This document shows positions 32,187 through 41,286 of a DNA stretch of 64,000 nucleotides, piece after piece. Positions within the stretch are counted from its first letter, which is position 1; each line of letters starts with the position of its first letter. Origin of the DNA: Actinoplanes cyaneus (GTDB lineage: Bacteria > Actinomycetota > Actinomycetes > Mycobacteriales > Micromonosporaceae); assembly GCF_016862095.1 (NCBI RefSeq), contig NZ_BOMH01000016.1, positions 124,001 to 188,000 of the forward strand. Reading direction: 5' to 3'. The position numbers were made by a program, and so were the translations under genes. Below the pieces are notes generated by a model that saw only the letters and a list, made by a program, of their open reading frames with translations, was not told the DNA's origin and searched no databases.

Positions 32187-33752
32187 TCATCGGAGCGCGG
32201 CGCTCGCCACGGCGGCCCCACGGGCGGCGCTCGCGGTGGCGGCCACCCCGGCGCCCCAGCGCTCCCGCGTGCCGATCCGGCATCTGGCGTACGTGATCAC
32301 CCCGTCCCGCCACGGGTGGGTCACCTCCTCGGTCACCTCGACCCCGTCCAGGTTCACCGAGAATCCCGGCGTGACCAGGTACTCGTGGCGGAACAGCGCC
32401 AGCAGCTCGTCCGGGCTCAGCTCTCCGCCGCCGGCCCGGCCCTCACTCGCCGCCTGGGCGAGCGCGCCCACCTCGGCTCGCAGCCCGGCCGGCAGGTCCA
32501 GCCCGTGCCCGGTGCGCAGCAGGTACGCCACCCCGCCCTTCCCGGATTGGCTGTTCACCCGGATCACGGCCTCGTAGCTGCGGCCCACGTCGGCCGGGTC
32601 CACCGGCAGGTACGGCACCTCCCACGGCGCCTGCGACGGCTCCACACCCAGCTCGGCGGCGCGCTTGGCATGGAAGATCATGCCCTTGTCGATGGCGTCC
32701 TGATGGGTCCCGGAGAACGCGGTGTAGACCAGATCGCCGGCGTACGGGTGCCGGTCGGGCACCGGCAGCCGGTTGTAGAACTCCACCGTCCGGCGTACCT
32801 CGTCGATGTCCGAGAAGTCCAGTTCCGGGTCGATGCCCCCGGCATACAGGTTCATCGCCAGCGTGACCAGGTCGACGTTGCCGGTGCGTTCGCCGTTGCC
32901 GAACAGGCACCCCTCGACGCGTTGCGCGCCGGCCAGCACGGCCAGTTCCGCGCAGGCCACGCCGGTGCCACGGTCGTTGTGCGGATGCACGGAGAGGATG
33001 ACGTCGTCCCGGCGGTCCAGGTGGCGGCTCATCCACTCGATCTGATCGGCGTACACGTTGGGGGTGGCGATCTCGACAGTCGCCGGCAGGTTGTGGATCA
33101 CCGGACGGTCCGGGGACGCGTCCCAGCGGGCGGTGATCGCGTTGCAGACCTCCAGGACGTACTCCGGCTCGGTCAGATTGAAGACCTCGGGACTGAACTC
33201 GAATCGGGTGTACGTGTCCCGCAGCCGATCACTCTCGGACATGATCACGTCGGCCGCGGCCAGGATCTTCGCCGTCAACTCGCGCCGCGAGGCGTGCAGG
33301 ACCACGTCCCGCCAAGTCGGCGCGGTCGCGGTGTACATGTGCACGACCGCTTTCGCCAAGCCGTCGATCGATGCCACGGTACGGCGGATCAGGTCGTCCC
33401 GTGCCGCGGTGAAGACCACCACGGTGACGTCGTCGGGCACCAGGTCGTCGCGTTCGGCCAGTAACCGGACGAAGTCGTGATCCAGCCCGCTCGCCGACGG
33501 GTAACCGATCTCGATCTCCTTGAAGCCCATCGCGACCATCAGCCGGAACGCGCGCAGTTTGCGCTCGGCGTCCATCGGCTCGGCCAGGGCCTGATTGCCG
33601 TCGCGCAGGTCGACCGGCACCCACAGCGGCGCCGCGGTCTGCCGGCGGGTGGGCCAGCCGCGATCGGTGATGGGAACCTGGACCCGCTCGTGCGCGGGGC
33701 GGTAACGATGGAACGGCATCGGGCTGGGCTGCTGGGGATTCCAATTGATCAT
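32187..33752 (-). CDS. leuA: 2-isopropylmalate synthase
   Basis: The 521-aa enzyme condenses acetyl-CoA with 2-ketoisovalerate, the first committed step of leucine synthesis. The start ATG 33752 ('[20 protein letters not shown]') has GGAG 9 nt upstream. Signature parts are '[20 protein letters not shown]', the metal-binding '[14 protein letters not shown]' and '[15 protein letters not shown]', and the longer actinobacterial-type C-terminal regulatory region. A leucine-rich leader peptide and hairpins upstream point to translation-coupled attenuation. It is divergent from the RNA methyltransferase gene. Confidence 0.96.
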   Translation of the reverse strand: MINWNPQQPSPMPFHRYRPAHERVQVPITDRGWPTRRQTAAPLWVPVDLRDGNQALAEPMDAERKLRAFRLMVAMGFKEIEIGYPSASGLDHDFVRLLAERDDLVPDDVTVVVFTAARDDLIRRTVASIDGLAKAVVHMYTATAPTWRDVVLHASRRELTAKILAAADVIMSESDRLRDTYTRFEFSPEVFNLTEPEYVLEVCNAITARWDASPDRPVIHNLPATVEIATPNVYADQIEWMSRHLDRRDDVILSVHPHNDRGTGVACAELAVLAGAQRVEGCLFGNGERTGNVDLVTLAMNLYAGGIDPELDFSDIDEVRRTVEFYNRLPVPDRHPYAGDLVYTAFSGTHQDAIDKGMIFHAKRAAELGVEPSQAPWEVPYLPVDPADVGRSYEAVIRVNSQSGKGGVAYLLRTGHGLDLPAGLRAEVGALAQAASEGRAGGGELSPDELLALFRHEYLVTPGFSVNLDGVEVTEEVTHPWRDGVITYARCRIGTRERWGAGVAATASAARGAAVASAALR

Positions 33753-33770
33753 GACGCTGACTCCGCATTC

Positions 33771-33799
33771 GTGCCGGGAAGGCAAGGATCGACCGGCAC
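33771..33799 (-). promoter_or_regulatory. Hairpin between the leuA leader and leuA
   Basis: GTGCCGG (33771-33777) pairs with CCGGCAC (33793-33799) around a 15-nt loop, between the leader-peptide hairpin and the leuA ribosome site. It may be the downstream partner of the attenuator; no T-tract follows, so it may act through rho or ribosome access. Confidence 0.5.
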
Positions 33800-33813
33800 A
33801 GCACGACGAGCCC

Positions 33814-33854
33814 CCACGGCGGGGAGCCGGTCGTCGGATCAGGCCCCGCCGTGG
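33814..33854 (-). promoter_or_regulatory. leuA attenuator hairpin overlapping the leader-peptide end
   Basis: Perfect 11-bp arms CCACGGCGGGG and CCCCGCCGTGG (33814-33824 and 33844-33854) flank a 19-nt loop. One arm overlaps codons 11-14 of the leader peptide, just past its three leucine codons, so a ribosome stalled for leucine would leave this stem free or blocked differently from a ribosome that reaches the stop. Confidence 0.65.
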
Positions 33855-33886
33855 CGGCCGAGGAGCAGCGCCACGAAATGCGTCAC
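33839..33886 (-). CDS. Leucine-rich leader peptide of leuA (attenuation), 15 aa
   Basis: GTG 33886 to TGA 33839 encodes [15 protein letters not shown] with three adjacent leucine codons (CTG CTC CTC), about 90 nt ahead of leuA on the same strand. It has no Shine-Dalgarno; a -10-like TATCGT (33899-33894) ends 7 nt before the GTG, so the transcript probably starts at the GTG and is leaderless. The next sequence folds into a strong hairpin. This is the arrangement of an amino-acid attenuator. Confidence 0.7.
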   Translation of the reverse strand: MTHFVALLLGRHGGA

Positions 33887-33893
33887 GGCCGGG

Positions 33894-33899
33894 ACGATA
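33894..33899 (-). promoter_or_regulatory. -10 element of the leuA leader transcript
   Basis: TATCGT on the minus strand fits the TANNNT pattern and lies 7 nt before the leader GTG, which would place the start point on the G of that codon. Confidence 0.45.
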
Positions 33900-33942
33900 C
33901 CCGAGGCCGGGCGGCCGTCCAGGGACTGCTTGGATAGTGGGA

Positions 33943-34770
33943 ATGTCGAGGACCTTGCGGATCAGCAGCCGGAACGCGACCTTCCAGCAGTGGCAGGCGC
34001 TGCTCACGAACCGCACCAAGCGGCACCGGGCCGGCGAGTTCCTGGTCCAGGGCGTCCGCCCGATCACGCTCGCCCTGCGGCACGGCTGGCCGATCCACGC
34101 GATCCTGCTCGACGACACCCGCCGGCTCTCCCAGTGGAGCCGGGACGTGCTCGAGCAGACGCCCGGCGTGAACCGGTTCGCCCTGGACGCGGAGCTGATG
34201 CACGAGCTCGGCGGCAAGGACGAGGAGTCGCCCGAGCTGCTCGCCGTGGCGGGCATGCCGGCCGACGACCTGTCCCGGATCGAGGCCGGGCCGGGCATGC
34301 TGACGCTCGTCTTCGACCGGCCCGGCACCCCGGCCAACATCGGCGCGCTGGTCCGCTCGGCCGACGCGTTCGGCGCCTCCGGGCTGATCGTCACCGGTCA
34401 CGCCGCCGATCCGTACGACCCGAAGGCGGTCCGCGCCAGCACCGGTTCGCTGTTCGCCGTGCCGGTCGTCCAGGTCGCCGGCCACCGCGAAGTGGTCGAC
34501 GACGTGATCACGCTGCGCCGCAACGGCCTGCCCGTGGAGATCCTCGGCAGCGACGAGGGCGGCGACGTTGACCTCGCGGCTCACGACCTGACCGGTCCGA
34601 AAGTGATCGCGATCGGCAACGAGACCCGCGGGCTGAGCAGCGCCTGGCGCGAGGCCTGTGACCACATCCTGCGGATCCCGATGACCGGCGCCGCCAGCTC
34701 GCTGAACGCCGCGGCCGCCGGCACGGTCGTCCTCTACGAGGCGGCCCGCCAGCGTGCCCTCCAGAGATAG
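33943..34770 (+). CDS. TrmH/SpoU-family RNA 2'-O-methyltransferase
   Basis: The 275-aa protein (ATG 33943, '[20 protein letters not shown]') has an N-terminal substrate-binding region and the SPOUT knot with its three motifs: '[20 protein letters not shown]' (motif 1), '[13 protein letters not shown]' (motif 2) and '[20 protein letters not shown]' (motif 3). It transfers methyl from SAM to a ribose of tRNA or rRNA; the exact target cannot be told. An earlier in-frame start exists but reads through the leuA leader region. Confidence 0.9.
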   Translation: MSRTLRISSRNATFQQWQALLTNRTKRHRAGEFLVQGVRPITLALRHGWPIHAILLDDTRRLSQWSRDVLEQTPGVNRFALDAELMHELGGKDEESPELLAVAGMPADDLSRIEAGPGMLTLVFDRPGTPANIGALVRSADAFGASGLIVTGHAADPYDPKAVRASTGSLFAVPVVQVAGHREVVDDVITLRRNGLPVEILGSDEGGDVDLAAHDLTGPKVIAIGNETRGLSSAWREACDHILRIPMTGAASSLNAAAAGTVVLYEAARQRALQR

Positions 34771-34804
34771 GGCGCCGCGGCGACGACTGCGCCGCCGCGG
34801 CGCC
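34771..34804 (+). terminator. Hairpin terminator after the methyltransferase gene
   Basis: GGCGCCGCGGCG (34771-34782) and its exact complement (34793-34804) form a 12-bp stem that begins at the base after the stop codon. It lies between two convergent genes and could serve both; there is no T-tract. Confidence 0.6.
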
Positions 34805-34811
34805 GCGGCGA

Positions 34812-35918
34812 TCAGGCCGTCGTGCGGGCGCCGAGCGTCTCCTCGAAGCGCTCCAGCAGGAACGTGGCCTTGAGCTGCGAGGTCTGCTCGGCCCCCAGCA
34901 GGCCACCCCACTCCGGCGCCCACGTGGCGCCGCCGGCCGGGCCCAGGGTCAGGGCGATGCCGTCCGCGAACGGCTCGTAGGCGGTCAGCTCGCCACCCTC
35001 GATCAGGGCCCGGATGTTCGCCGCCACCAGCTCGCCGTGCGCACCGGCCGCGCGGGCCATCTTCATCTCGGGAACCGCGGTCAGGTCACCGATCGCGAAG
35101 ACCCGCTCCTGACCGGCCACCCGCAGGTGCTCGGTGACCGCGAGCCGCCCGTCCGGCTGCCGCGCCGCGAGCAGCGCCTCGCGGAGATAACCGCTGCTCA
35201 CCTCGCCGCCGTAGCAGGGGAACCACAGGTCGGCGGCGAGGACCTCGCCGTCGTCGGTGGTGACCGTGAAGGGCCGCACGGCGCCGGGCGGGACCTCCGG
35301 CGGCGCGGTCAGCCTCGTGCCCAGCAGCACCGTCACCCCGAGCGCGTCCAGCTGCTTGGCCACCTCCACCCCGAACTCCTCCGGGAAGCGGCCGCTGGCC
35401 ACCGCGGGGGACGGGTCGACCACCGTCACCGACGTCGCGGGCAGGGCCGCCGCGATCTCGCCGGCGAATTCCAGCCCGATCGCTCCGGCCCCGAGCAGCA
35501 GCACTCGGCCGGCCCGGCCGAGCGCGTCGCGCACCTCACGCAGCCGTTCCAGGGCGTCGCCCCGGTCGAGAACGTCCATCCTGGAAGGGAATGGGCTGGT
35601 CGCACCGGTGGCGAGCACGATGTAGTCCGCGTCCAGCCGGGCGCCGGAGCCCAGCCGCACGTGGCCGGGCTCGACCTCCGTCGCCACGTCGCGCACCACC
35701 CGGCCACGGGACAGCAGACCGTCGTACGGGATGAAGATCTTCTCGGCCCAGGCCGGGTCGACCGCGGCGCGCAACGCCGCGACGTTGTGCACGAATGTCT
35801 CGCGGGGTTCGACGAGCGTCACGTCGGCGACGTCGTCCAGGGCCCGGGCCGCCGCGATGCCGCCGTAACCGCCGCCTGCAATCACTACCTTCGGAGCCAT
35901 CTCCTCAGCGCCTTTCAT
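34812..35918 (-). CDS. FAD-dependent oxidoreductase, NDH-2/AIF-like
   Basis: I choose ATG 35918 (368 aa) because GGAG lies 8 nt upstream; ATG 35900 has its AGGAG directly against the start. Two dinucleotide-binding motifs are present: 'VVIAGGGYGGIAAARALDD' at the N-terminus for FAD and 'RVLLLGAGAIGLEFAGEIAA' mid-protein for NAD(P)H, plus 'VFAIGDLTAVPEMKMARAAG' near the end. The family oxidises NAD(P)H with quinones or other acceptors at the membrane surface; the acceptor here is unknown. It is divergent from the MmyB-type regulator. Confidence 0.88.
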   Translation of the reverse strand: MKGAEEMAPKVVIAGGGYGGIAAARALDDVADVTLVEPRETFVHNVAALRAAVDPAWAEKIFIPYDGLLSRGRVVRDVATEVEPGHVRLGSGARLDADYIVLATGATSPFPSRMDVLDRGDALERLREVRDALGRAGRVLLLGAGAIGLEFAGEIAAALPATSVTVVDPSPAVASGRFPEEFGVEVAKQLDALGVTVLLGTRLTAPPEVPPGAVRPFTVTTDDGEVLAADLWFPCYGGEVSSGYLREALLAARQPDGRLAVTEHLRVAGQERVFAIGDLTAVPEMKMARAAGAHGELVAANIRALIEGGELTAYEPFADGIALTLGPAGGATWAPEWGGLLGAEQTSQLKATFLLERFEETLGARTTA

Positions 35919-36024
35919 CGACTGACTCCGACCCTGTGCCGGTCGGCGGGGGAGAGGGAGACCGTGCTCAGGGTGGTAGCGGGAGGGCCACCCTCGCACC
36001 GCGGCGCCGGGCTACGGTCGAGGC

Positions 36025-36849
36025 GTGAGCGACAACGAGCTGGGTAACTTCCTGCGCGCGCGCCGCGACGAGGTGACGCCGGCCGAGATCGGGCTGCCGC
36101 CGGGCCACCGGCGCCGCGCACCCGGCCTGCGGCGGGCCGAGGTGGCGATGCTCGCCGGCGTCAGCGTGGAATACCTGATCCGCCTGGAGCAGGGGCGGGA
36201 CAGGCACCCGTCGCCGCAGGTCATCGCCGCGCTCTCCGGCCCGCTCCGGCTGACCGCCGCCGAGCGGGCCCATCTCTACCGGCTGAGCAAGGTGGCCGGG
36301 GGTTTCCAGTGCGCGGCGTTCGCCACCGATCCGGTGCGCACCGTCCGGCCCGCGTTGCGCGCGGTCCTCGATCAGCTCGAGCCGGCCGCGGCGGTGCTGG
36401 TCAATCAGGTCGGTGATCTGCTGGCGCACACGGCCGGGTTCCGCCGGCTGTTCGGCCCGATCGGGCTGCTCGACGGCGACGAGCCGAACCTTCTGCGGTA
36501 CGTGTTCGCCGATCCGCGGGCGCGCCGGGCCTTCCCGGACTGGGAGCACCTGGCCGACGAGCAGGTCGCCGCCCTGAAGAACGGGCCGCCCCGGCCGGAT
36601 GTCAGCGGCGAGTTGACCGCGCTGGCCGGTAATGAGTTCACCGGGCGGATGGAGCGGGTGCCGGGCCTGCCCCGGGCGCACGGGGTGTCTCGGCTGGAGC
36701 ATCCGGAGGCCGGGCCGCTGCGGCTGGCCTACGAGATCATGGAGCTGCCCGGCGACGAGAAGCTGCGGCTGCTCGTCCAGCTCCCGGCGGACGACGCCAC
36801 CGCTGCCGCACTGCGCACGATCGCGCCGTTGCGCCTGGTCGCGGGGTGA
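36025..36849 (+). CDS. MmyB-type helix-turn-helix regulator
   Basis: GTG 36025 gives 274 aa. The N-terminal XRE HTH ('LGNFLRARRDEVTPAEIGLP', 'GLRRAEVAMLAGVSVEYLIR', 'LEQGRDRHPSPQVIAAL') is followed by the MmyB ligand-binding domain (residues ~110-270, 'AVLVNQVGDLLAHTAGFRRL'), which is PAS-like and binds fatty acids in studied members. It is divergent, about 105 bp away, from the oxidoreductase gene and probably controls it, a common arrangement for this family. Confidence 0.92.
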   Translation: MSDNELGNFLRARRDEVTPAEIGLPPGHRRRAPGLRRAEVAMLAGVSVEYLIRLEQGRDRHPSPQVIAALSGPLRLTAAERAHLYRLSKVAGGFQCAAFATDPVRTVRPALRAVLDQLEPAAAVLVNQVGDLLAHTAGFRRLFGPIGLLDGDEPNLLRYVFADPRARRAFPDWEHLADEQVAALKNGPPRPDVSGELTALAGNEFTGRMERVPGLPRAHGVSRLEHPEAGPLRLAYEIMELPGDEKLRLLVQLPADDATAAALRTIAPLRLVAG

Positions 36850-36904
36850 TCGCCGGCCGGTGGCCGTGCGGGGTGAGGCCGCCCGCAGCCTCTCGGGGCC
36901 GGGA

Positions 36905-37927
36905 CTACGAGGCGCTGGGAGCGAGCTGATCCGCCGGCACCGGTGTGCCCGAGGCGATCTCGGCGATGGCTCGCAGCGTCGACGTGCCGGGGAGGTAGTA
37001 ACCGTCGTGCCCGCTCACGTCGGCGGCCGGCAGCGGCAGCGCCCCGAACGCCGGGTCGATCGGCAGCCGCCCGTGACCGAGACCGAACACCCGGATCGAC
37101 GGGAGCCTGCGGGTCCAGTCGTCGGGCGCGCTGCCCGCCCAGACCCGCGCCCCGGTGTGCAGCTCCGCGGCGCGGGAGACGCCCATCCCCGGGCTGCCGA
37201 TCGCCACGACGTCGGTGACCTGCGACGGAAGGTGCGCGGCCGCCCACCCGGCGACGATCGAGCCGTAGCTGTGACCGACCACCGTGATCGCCCGGGCCGG
37301 CCGGCCGGTGACCAGGCCGTCCACGAAACGTTCCAGGGCCAGCGCGCCACTGGCGGCCCGGTCCTCGCGCAGCGCGGCACGGCCCACCCCCTCCGGCGGG
37401 TCGTAGCCCAGCCAGGCGATCACCGCGACACCGCCGCCGAGCCGGTGGAACAGCTGCCTTGCCTGCCAGGACGGGGCGCGCCGCTCGACGCCGCCGAGCC
37501 CCGTGTCGAAATCGGCCAGCGTGGTGTCCACGCCCGGGATCAGGATCACCACCCGATCAGCCGTGTCCAGGTCACCGAGCACCTCCACGAGGCGTCCGTC
37601 GCCACGCCGGTCCAGAGCCAGGATCTGCCTTCCCGCGTACGCCGGGTCACCGTTCGCCGCATAGCGCAGCGCCACGGGAGCCCCGTCCAGGTTGCCCACC
37701 ACCTGCGGGTACTCGGTGGCCAGCGCGGCGGCGGCGCCGGCCGGGAGCCCCGCGAAGAAGTCGGCGACCTCGGCCGGGGTGGCCGTCGCCGGGTCCGGCA
37801 GGTGACGTGCGTCGGCCCGCCAGTCCCGCACCCCCGGTAACTGATCGGCGACCGCTGCGGTCGGCCCGAACAGCCAGGCAGCGGGCAGCACCAGCAGCAG
37901 AAACGCCACCATCCACAAGCGATTCAT
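36905..37927 (-). CDS. Secreted alpha/beta hydrolase (DUF1023-like)
   Basis: The 340-aa protein begins with a signal peptide ('MNRLWMVAFLLLVLPAAWLF') and carries the lipase-type nucleophile elbow 'VVGHSYGSIVAG' with the serine in G-H-S-Y-G, in the alpha/beta hydrolase DUF1023 pattern ('VVILIPGVDTTLADFDTGLG'). The C-terminal 'GHDGYYLPGT' supplies the likely catalytic histidine. Substrate is unknown. A palindrome lies in its upstream region (38018-38037). Confidence 0.88.
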   Translation of the reverse strand: MNRLWMVAFLLLVLPAAWLFGPTAAVADQLPGVRDWRADARHLPDPATATPAEVADFFAGLPAGAAAALATEYPQVVGNLDGAPVALRYAANGDPAYAGRQILALDRRGDGRLVEVLGDLDTADRVVILIPGVDTTLADFDTGLGGVERRAPSWQARQLFHRLGGGVAVIAWLGYDPPEGVGRAALREDRAASGALALERFVDGLVTGRPARAITVVGHSYGSIVAGWAAAHLPSQVTDVVAIGSPGMGVSRAAELHTGARVWAGSAPDDWTRRLPSIRVFGLGHGRLPIDPAFGALPLPAADVSGHDGYYLPGTSTLRAIAEIASGTPVPADQLAPSAS

Positions 37928-38017
37928 CAGGTCCCCTTCGGCACGCCGTTCTCGGGTGTGCGGTGAAGGTAGGAGGACCGGATGGTGGTGAACGTCAATC
38001 CGTGGCGGGAACTCGCC

Positions 38018-38037
38018 CGTAGTACCGGGGTACTACG
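38018..38037. promoter_or_regulatory. Palindromic operator candidate CGTAGTACC-GG-GGTACTACG
   Basis: Perfect 9-bp arms around GG lie 90 bp upstream of the hydrolase and 60 bp upstream of the LacI gene. The symmetry resembles binding sites of LuxR/NarL response regulators. Confidence 0.5.
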
Positions 38038-38097
38038 TGATCACCCTGCGGTAGGGTAGGCAAAGACCCTGGTCTATGCATCGCTGGTGAAACGTCT

Positions 38098-39135
38098 ATG
38101 CTCTGCCCTGTGAAACAGGGCGATGAAACAAGAGTCACCGTGCGCGACCTCGCGGCGCACACCGGCCTCTCCATCGCCACCGTCTCCCGGGTCCTCAACG
38201 ACCGGGCGAACGTCGCCCCCGCCACCCGTGACCGGGTCCTGCGCGCGATGGGCAACCTCGGCGAGCGGGCCCCGCGCCGCCGTGCCGGGCGGGTCCAGGG
38301 CGCCGGCGTCTTCGTCCGCTGCCCGTACGTGCTGACCGACTACTTCGGGCTGATCGTCTCCGCGGTCGCCGAGGCGCTCGAGCCGCACGGCCTGCACGTG
38401 ATCCTGAACGCCGGCACCGCCGCCCAGCAGACCCGGGTGCTGCCCACCCTGCCGGAGCGGCGCGACGTGGCCGGCGCCGTGCTGATCCTGCCGCCCGAGC
38501 CCGGCGCCGACCTGACCCGCCTGCGTGATCGCGGCTTCCCGTTCGTGCTGGTCGACCCGCGCATCTCCCCGCCCCGCGACGTGGCAGCGGTCTCCGCCGC
38601 GCACTTCGCCGGCGCCCGCGCGCTGACCGCGCACCTGATCGGGCTGGGCCACCGGAGGATCGGCATCATCGGCGGCCCGCGCGACTGGCTGGCCAGCGAC
38701 AACCGCTTCCACGGCTACCTCGCGCCGCTCGCCGATGCGGGGGTGCTGGCCTCGCCGGAGTTGACCCGGTTCGTCGCCGAGCCGACCACCGAGCTCGGCT
38801 ACCGGGCCGCCGCCGACCTGCTCGACCTGCCGGAACGCCCGACGGCACTGCTGGCGTTCAACGACAAGATGGCGGTCGGGGCGCTGCGGGCCGCGGCCGA
38901 GCGTGGCCTGAAGGTGCCGCGGGACCTGTCGGTGGCCGGTTTCGACGACATCGACGTGGGCTCGGCCTGCGACCCCCGGCTCACCACGGTCCGGCAGCCG
39001 CTCGGTGAGATGGGCCGGATGGCGGTCCACCTGCTGCTGCGCATGCTGGGCGGGCACCGGCTGGACGCGCTGCACATCGAGCTCGGCACCGAGCTGATCA
39101 TCCGCGACTCCACCGCACCCGTTCCCACCATCTGA
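38098..39135 (+). CDS. LacI-family transcriptional repressor
   Basis: The 345-aa protein has an N-terminal LacI HTH ('TVRDLAAHTGLSIATVSRVL', then 'NDRANVAPATRDRVLRAMG') and a periplasmic-binding-type ligand domain ('GYLAPLADAGVLA', 'LGYRAAADLLDLP', 'ALLAFNDKMAVGALRAAAER', 'VAGFDDIDVGSACDPRLTTV'). ATG 38098 is used, though GTG 38110 is possible. It lies directly upstream of two GH30 glycosidases and a CGGTTCCGGAACCG palindrome before the first of them, so it probably represses them until a sugar appears. Confidence 0.93.
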   Translation: MLCPVKQGDETRVTVRDLAAHTGLSIATVSRVLNDRANVAPATRDRVLRAMGNLGERAPRRRAGRVQGAGVFVRCPYVLTDYFGLIVSAVAEALEPHGLHVILNAGTAAQQTRVLPTLPERRDVAGAVLILPPEPGADLTRLRDRGFPFVLVDPRISPPRDVAAVSAAHFAGARALTAHLIGLGHRRIGIIGGPRDWLASDNRFHGYLAPLADAGVLASPELTRFVAEPTTELGYRAAADLLDLPERPTALLAFNDKMAVGALRAAAERGLKVPRDLSVAGFDDIDVGSACDPRLTTVRQPLGEMGRMAVHLLLRMLGGHRLDALHIELGTELIIRDSTAPVPTI

Positions 39136-39296
39136 CCACTCCGCCCCGCCCCGCCCGGCCATCGGCCTGCGACCGCGCCGACGTGCTGCCCCGGTCACCG
39201 GACCTGACCGGAAGCACGCGTCACTGGTCGCGTCCGCCGCGTGCGGCAATGCGATCCCGCCGCGGCGTCTGCCCGGCCCGCCGGGACGGTTGACGT

Positions 39297-39335
39297 GTTT
39301 CACGGTTCCGGAACCGAAACGACGCATCCGGAACC
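39297..39335. promoter_or_regulatory. Operator candidate before the GH30 genes
   Basis: GTTTC-AC-GGTTCCGGAACC-G-AAAC contains the perfect 14-bp palindrome CGGTTCCGGAACCG (39303-39316); the half TCCGGAACC recurs 20 bp on (39327-39335), two helical turns away. A LacI gene ends just upstream. Palindromes with a central CG are typical of LacI-family sites. Confidence 0.55.
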
Positions 39336-39414
39336 TGTAACTCATTGACTGGCGTTTTTGACAAAGGTTTCCTTCGTGTTACGCCATCCCTTCCCCCTGA
39401 GGGAGTTGCCAGTC

Positions 39415-41286
39415 ATGAGATCCCCCGTAACAAAGGCCGCGATGGCCGCATCACTGCTGGCCGGGACCGCTCTGCTCGCGCCCGCGCCGGCGATCGCCGC
39501 GGGCGAGGCCGTCCAGGTCTACCTGACCACCACGTCGGACAGCGCCGGCCGCACCGTCACCCGCGGGCTGCAGCAGCAGGCGACCATCGCGTTCGGGCCG
39601 GCCGGCGGCAGCGCCGGGACGACCATCGACGTCAACGAGGGCGCCACCTATCAGACCTTCGAGGGCGGGGGCGCGTCGATCACGGACACGACCGCGCACC
39701 TGCTGCGCGGCGGAGCGGTCACGGCGGCGACCCGGGACGCCGTGATGACGAAACTGTTCAGCCCTGCGAGCGGGATCGGGCTCTCGTTCGTACGCAATCC
39801 CATCGGTGCCTCTGATCTCTCGCGGCCCGGCAATGTCTCGCTGGACGACACCTGTTGCGACCTGAACGACTTCGGCGGCAACGGCTATGACACGAATGTC
39901 CGGCTGCTCACCCAGCAGGCCAAGCAGCTCAATCCGGCGCTGCGCGTGATGGGCGTGCCGTGGAGCGCGCCGGGCTGGATGAAGGACAACGGCCGGATGG
40001 ACCAGATGGGCTGGTTGAAGGCCGAGTACTACCCGATGTACGCGCAGTACCTGGTCAAGTACGTGCAGAGTTACCAGGCCGCCGGCGTGCCGGTCGACTA
40101 CCTGTCGGTGCAGAACGAGCCGAACTGCTGCCAGGCCGGCAACCCGACCGCGATGAACTACCCCGGGATGAGCTGGAACCCGTCCGGGCTGGTCGAGCTG
40201 ACCAAGAACAACCTGTACCCGGCGCTGCACGCGGCCGGGCTGAACACCAAGGTGCTGGTGCACGACTGGAACTACGGTGACTACGCGAGCTTCGGCTCGG
40301 GCATCCTGAACGACGCCGGCATCCGTGGCGACTCCGCGTTCGGCGGGATCGCCTGGCACGGCTACTCGGGCAGCGCCTCGACCGGCACCGACGTGCACAA
40401 CCAGTACCCCTCGGTGAAGCAGTTCGAGACCGAGCACTCGGGCGGCACCTGGATCACCGACCAGCACTCCGAGGACCTGAACAACATCATCGACTACACC
40501 CGGAACTGGGGCAGCTCGGTGGTCAAGTGGAGCCTCGGCGTGGACCAGAGCATGGGCCCGCACAACGGCGGTTGCGGCACCTGCACCGGCTTCATCACGG
40601 TGCAGAACGGCGGCTCGCGGGCCGGCCAGGTCGACTACACCATCGAGTACTACACGATGGGTCACCTGACGAAGTTCGTGAAGCCGGGCGCGGTCCGGAT
40701 CGGCACCAACGACGGCAGCGCGGTCCGGAACGTGGCCTGGAAGAACCCGGACGGCTCGAAGGCGCTGATCGCGCACAACGGCGGCTCGTCCGCTCAGTCG
40801 GTCCGCGTCAACTGGGGCGGGCAGTCGTTCACCTACAGCCTGCCGGCCCGGACCACGGCGACGTTCACCTGGTCGGGGACGACGACCACGCCACCACCGG
40901 CGACCGGCGGCACGGTCACCGGGCTCGGCGGCAAGTGCGTCGACGTGGCCGGGGCGTCGACTGCCAACGGAACCGCGGTGCAGCTGTACACCTGCAACGG
41001 CTCGGCCGCGCAGCAGTGGACCCGTAACGCCGACGGGACGCTGCGCTCGCTCGGCAAGTGCCTGGACATCGCCGGGCCGAGCACGGCGGACGGGACGCTC
41101 GCCCACCTCTGGGACTGTCACACCGGCACGTCGCAGAAATGGACGTACGACAGCGCGACCCAGCGTCTCACCAACTCCTATGCCAACAAGTGTCTCGATG
41201 TGAAGGACAACAGCTCGGCCGACGGCGCTCGTCTGCAGGTGTGGACGTGCACCACCGGCGCCAACCAGAAGTGGGTGCTCAACTGA
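39415..41286 (+). CDS. Secreted GH30 glycoside hydrolase with C-terminal ricin-type lectin (CBM13)
   Basis: Start ATG 39415 (GGGAG 10 nt upstream) gives 623 aa with a signal peptide (cleavage likely after 'APAIAA'). The (beta/alpha)8 catalytic domain carries the acid/base E235 in 'YLSVQNEPNC' and the nucleophile E340 in 'QFETEHSGGTW', plus 'GVPWSAPGWMKDNGRMDQMG'. The last ~125 residues are a ricin B module with three Q-x-W repeats. GH30 enzymes include beta-glucosidases, beta-1,6-glucanases and xylanases; the substrate here is not decided. It touches the next GH30 gene (TGATG). Confidence 0.93.
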   Translation: MRSPVTKAAMAASLLAGTALLAPAPAIAAGEAVQVYLTTTSDSAGRTVTRGLQQQATIAFGPAGGSAGTTIDVNEGATYQTFEGGGASITDTTAHLLRGGAVTAATRDAVMTKLFSPASGIGLSFVRNPIGASDLSRPGNVSLDDTCCDLNDFGGNGYDTNVRLLTQQAKQLNPALRVMGVPWSAPGWMKDNGRMDQMGWLKAEYYPMYAQYLVKYVQSYQAAGVPVDYLSVQNEPNCCQAGNPTAMNYPGMSWNPSGLVELTKNNLYPALHAAGLNTKVLVHDWNYGDYASFGSGILNDAGIRGDSAFGGIAWHGYSGSASTGTDVHNQYPSVKQFETEHSGGTWITDQHSEDLNNIIDYTRNWGSSVVKWSLGVDQSMGPHNGGCGTCTGFITVQNGGSRAGQVDYTIEYYTMGHLTKFVKPGAVRIGTNDGSAVRNVAWKNPDGSKALIAHNGGSSAQSVRVNWGGQSFTYSLPARTTATFTWSGTTTTPPPATGGTVTGLGGKCVDVAGASTANGTAVQLYTCNGSAAQQWTRNADGTLRSLGKCLDIAGPSTADGTLAHLWDCHTGTSQKWTYDSATQRLTNSYANKCLDVKDNSSADGARLQVWTCTTGANQKWVLN

